From positions 1 through 21,942 of the IMG/VR virus record IMGVR_UViG_3300011128_000189: a stretch of DNA of 21,942 nt; one strand, 5' to 3'. The notes under the pieces are model-generated. The model saw nothing but the letters and a program-made list of their open reading frames with translations. It was not told the DNA's origin and made no database searches. The translations under genes and the position numbers were made by a program. This document shows, one piece after another, positions 20,471-21,942 of the stretch (position 1 is the first letter of the stretch; each line of letters begins with the position of its first letter). Origin of the DNA: a virus.

Positions 20471-21942
20471 GTGTATCAATAGACTATACTGGCGGTGTAT
20501 TCCAAGCCAACAAAGCCAAGAGTGTTGGTACAATTACGGCTGGCACCGGAACGTACAACCTTGCTGTTGCGAGTTATGATAGTGTTAGTTTTAGTGTGGC
20601 TTCTCAGGAGGCTAATCCGTTTGGTATGTTTTTTAAGCCAGATGGCACTGCTTTATATTTATGTGGCACTAGTGGCGATGATGTAAATGAATATTCTTTG
20701 TCTTCTGCATGGGATATTAGCACAATGAGTTTTGTACAAAACTTTAGTGTTTCATCACAAGAAACCGTGCCAACATGTATTTTCTTTAAGAACGATGGAA
20801 CTAAGATGTTTATAGCAGGGCAAGGGTCAGATGCTATAAATGAATATACTCTTTCTACTGCATGGAATGTTTCAACTGCTTCTTATACGCAAAACTTTAG
20901 TATTTCCTCACAAGAGGCGGCAGTTAGAGGTTTATTCTTTAAAGGTGATGGAACTAAGATATATGTAGCTGGCACTTCTGGTGATGATGTAAACGAATAC
21001 AATCTAAGCACAGCTTGGGATATATCTACTGCATCATTTAATCAGGTTTCTTCATCTATCTCATCTCAAGTAGCAAGTGTAGCGAGTTTGTATTTTTCAC
21101 CAGACGGTGGTTATTTTTATGTGACAGACGATTATAATAATGATGTTTCTGAATATTCTCTATCAACTGCTTGGGACGTAAGCGCTATATCTTATGTACA
21201 AAACTTCAGTGTCTACTCAGAGGGAACTAATGTTACAGGTTTATCTTTTAAATCTGATGGTTCAAAGATGTATGTACTTAATCGCACTAACGACACCATT
21301 TATCAATACAGCACAGGCACAGCTACAAGCCTAGACATCTCCAGCGGCACATACTTCAACTACACGCCATCAGTCAACACCACGTTTACTTTTGGTAATG
21401 CACCAGCATCTGGCACGGCGGCTGGCTTTGCTTTGGCACTTACTGGTGGTAATGCGGCTGCGGTATATGACATTGCTAATGCAAGTTACGATAGTGTTAG
21501 CTTTAGTGTGGCTTCTCAGGATGGTGTACCTGTAGGTATTACCTTCAAACCTGATGGCACATCTATGTTTATTACTGGCAATGGTAATGACAATGTGTAC
21601 CAGTACACACTTAGCACGGCTTGGGATGCCTCAACTGCTTCTTATGCATCCAAAAGTTTCAGTGTGGCTACTCAGGAAACTGCTGTTTCTGGGTCTGCGT
21701 TTAAGCCTGATGGCACTTTGTTATACGTTTGTGGGTCGGGAACAGACAGTGTTTTTCAATACACACTAAGCACAGCTTGGGATATTTCCACTGCCTCTTA
21801 TGCATCTAAAAGTTTTAGCTTCAGTACACAAGATAACGTTGTTACTGGAGTAGCCTTTAATGATGACGGTACTAAAATGTATATTTCAGGAAGTGGTAAC
21901 GACACAATATTTCAATACAGTTTAAGCACAGCTTGGGATATT
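20467..21942 (+). CDS. Propeller-repeat protein, copy 3, runs off the window
   Basis: It begins at the ATGA overlap (20467-20470) and stays open for 492 codons to the right edge, so the 3' end is missing. The start MSVSIDYTGGVFQ and SVGTITAGTG align with the module's beginning in copies 1 and 2. Then five repeats start at 35, 87, 138, 189 and 241. The interrupted module resumes as SLDISSGTYFNYTPSVNTTF and FGNAPASGTAAG (288-320), followed by a second set of repeats at 339, 391 and 443, cut by the edge. Thus a propeller sits at an earlier loop of the module than in copies 1 and 2, and a second one at the usual loop. If the pattern holds, the missing part holds about two more repeats and the YPSSVKW/DGGTTYYGF ending. 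Confidence 0.85.
   Translation, partial: MSVSIDYTGGVFQANKAKSVGTITAGTGTYNLAVASYDSVSFSVASQEANPFGMFFKPDGTALYLCGTSGDDVNEYSLSSAWDISTMSFVQNFSVSSQETVPTCIFFKNDGTKMFIAGQGSDAINEYTLSTAWNVSTASYTQNFSISSQEAAVRGLFFKGDGTKIYVAGTSGDDVNEYNLSTAWDISTASFNQVSSSISSQVASVASLYFSPDGGYFYVTDDYNNDVSEYSLSTAWDVSAISYVQNFSVYSEGTNVTGLSFKSDGSKMYVLNRTNDTIYQYSTGTATSLDISSGTYFNYTPSVNTTFTFGNAPASGTAAGFALALTGGNAAAVYDIANASYDSVSFSVASQDGVPVGITFKPDGTSMFITGNGNDNVYQYTLSTAWDASTASYASKSFSVATQETAVSGSAFKPDGTLLYVCGSGTDSVFQYTLSTAWDISTASYASKSFSFSTQDNVVTGVAFNDDGTKMYISGSGNDTIFQYSLSTAWDI
20569..21942 (+). repeat. Two sets of propeller-like repeats in copy 3
   Basis: Five repeats (residues 35-283) then at least three more (339-492), separated by about 55 residues of the fibre-end module. 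The first set is partly of another subtype, with NEYSLSSAWD/NEYTLSTAWN instead of YQY and FVQNFSVSSQ or YTQNFSISSQ instead of YDSVSFSV. The second set returns to the YDSVSFSVASQ and VYQYTLSTAWD subtype. TTACGATAGTGTTAGCTTT occurs at the start of the second set (21486-21504). Confidence 0.82.

Noticed and set aside
18399-21942. Regular repeats resembling a CRISPR or minisatellite array
   Set aside because: The repeat period is 153-156 bases, in frame within proteins, with variable amino-acid positions as expected for propeller blades. There are no constant short repeats with unique spacers.
14154-21942. Diversity-generating retroelement acting on the fibre or propeller genes
   Set aside because: No reverse transcriptase gene, template repeat or AAC-rich variable repeat at a 3' gene end was found in the window. 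One could lie outside, but there is no support here.
1-21942. Lysogeny functions or attachment site
   Set aside because: No integrase, excisionase, repressor, tRNA fragment or flanking direct repeat was seen, so lifestyle cannot be assigned from this window.

Overview
This window is a segment of a tailed-phage genome, or a prophage-like stretch, carrying the DNA packaging, head and tail module. All genes lie on the + strand and are packed tightly. The base composition is AT-rich. The gene families (TerL, portal of about 700 residues, scaffold, HK97-fold-like capsid protein, two tail-tube/connector-like proteins, long repetitive fibres) are those I associate with short-tailed (podovirus-like) phages from marine metagenomes. 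A small DUF1127 gene points towards an alphaproteobacterial host, because that family is abundant there. I see no integrase, repressor, tRNA, CRISPR array, transposase or reverse transcriptase.

Layout: (1) 1-2340 holds small, basic, Lys/Gly-rich proteins of unknown function, a beta-rich probable virion protein, and the DUF1127 gene at 1593-1745. Most of them overlap by 1 to 44 bases. (2) 2337-4519 is the packaging block: a terminase small subunit candidate, a helix-turn-helix protein, and the terminase large subunit, which has no usable ATG start. (3) 4529-9392 holds the portal, a short helical protein, a long low-complexity virion-like protein and an acidic scaffold. (4) 9393-9641 is the only sizeable non-coding gap (249 bases). 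It holds a good sigma70-type promoter and a leader with four consecutive hairpins, followed by a very strong ribosome binding site for the major capsid protein (9642-10715). A probable head-decoration protein and an intrinsic terminator follow. (5) 11273-14150 encodes two connector/tail-tube-type proteins. (6) 14154 to the right edge is the host-recognition region: a 1226-residue tail fibre with YadA-like head repeats, a 100-residue protein, and three successive paralogous proteins (the last runs off the window) built from roughly 52-residue beta-propeller-like repeats.

The most unusual structure is in this last block. A five-repeat propeller-like cassette appears to sit inside a conserved fibre-end module. 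In two genes it is inserted late in the module. In the third gene one cassette sits at an earlier loop and a second occupies the original position. The genes overlap by ATGA and share near-identical DNA segments that could drive recombination. This looks like a nested, expandable receptor-binding system.

Other points are a phage-borne DUF1127 gene, a 152-base overlap between the helix-turn-helix gene and TerL that may involve recoding or a non-ATG start, and a structured capsid-gene leader. No gap exceeds 300 bases. Family assignments come from reading the sequence and from memory of the families; no database search was run.
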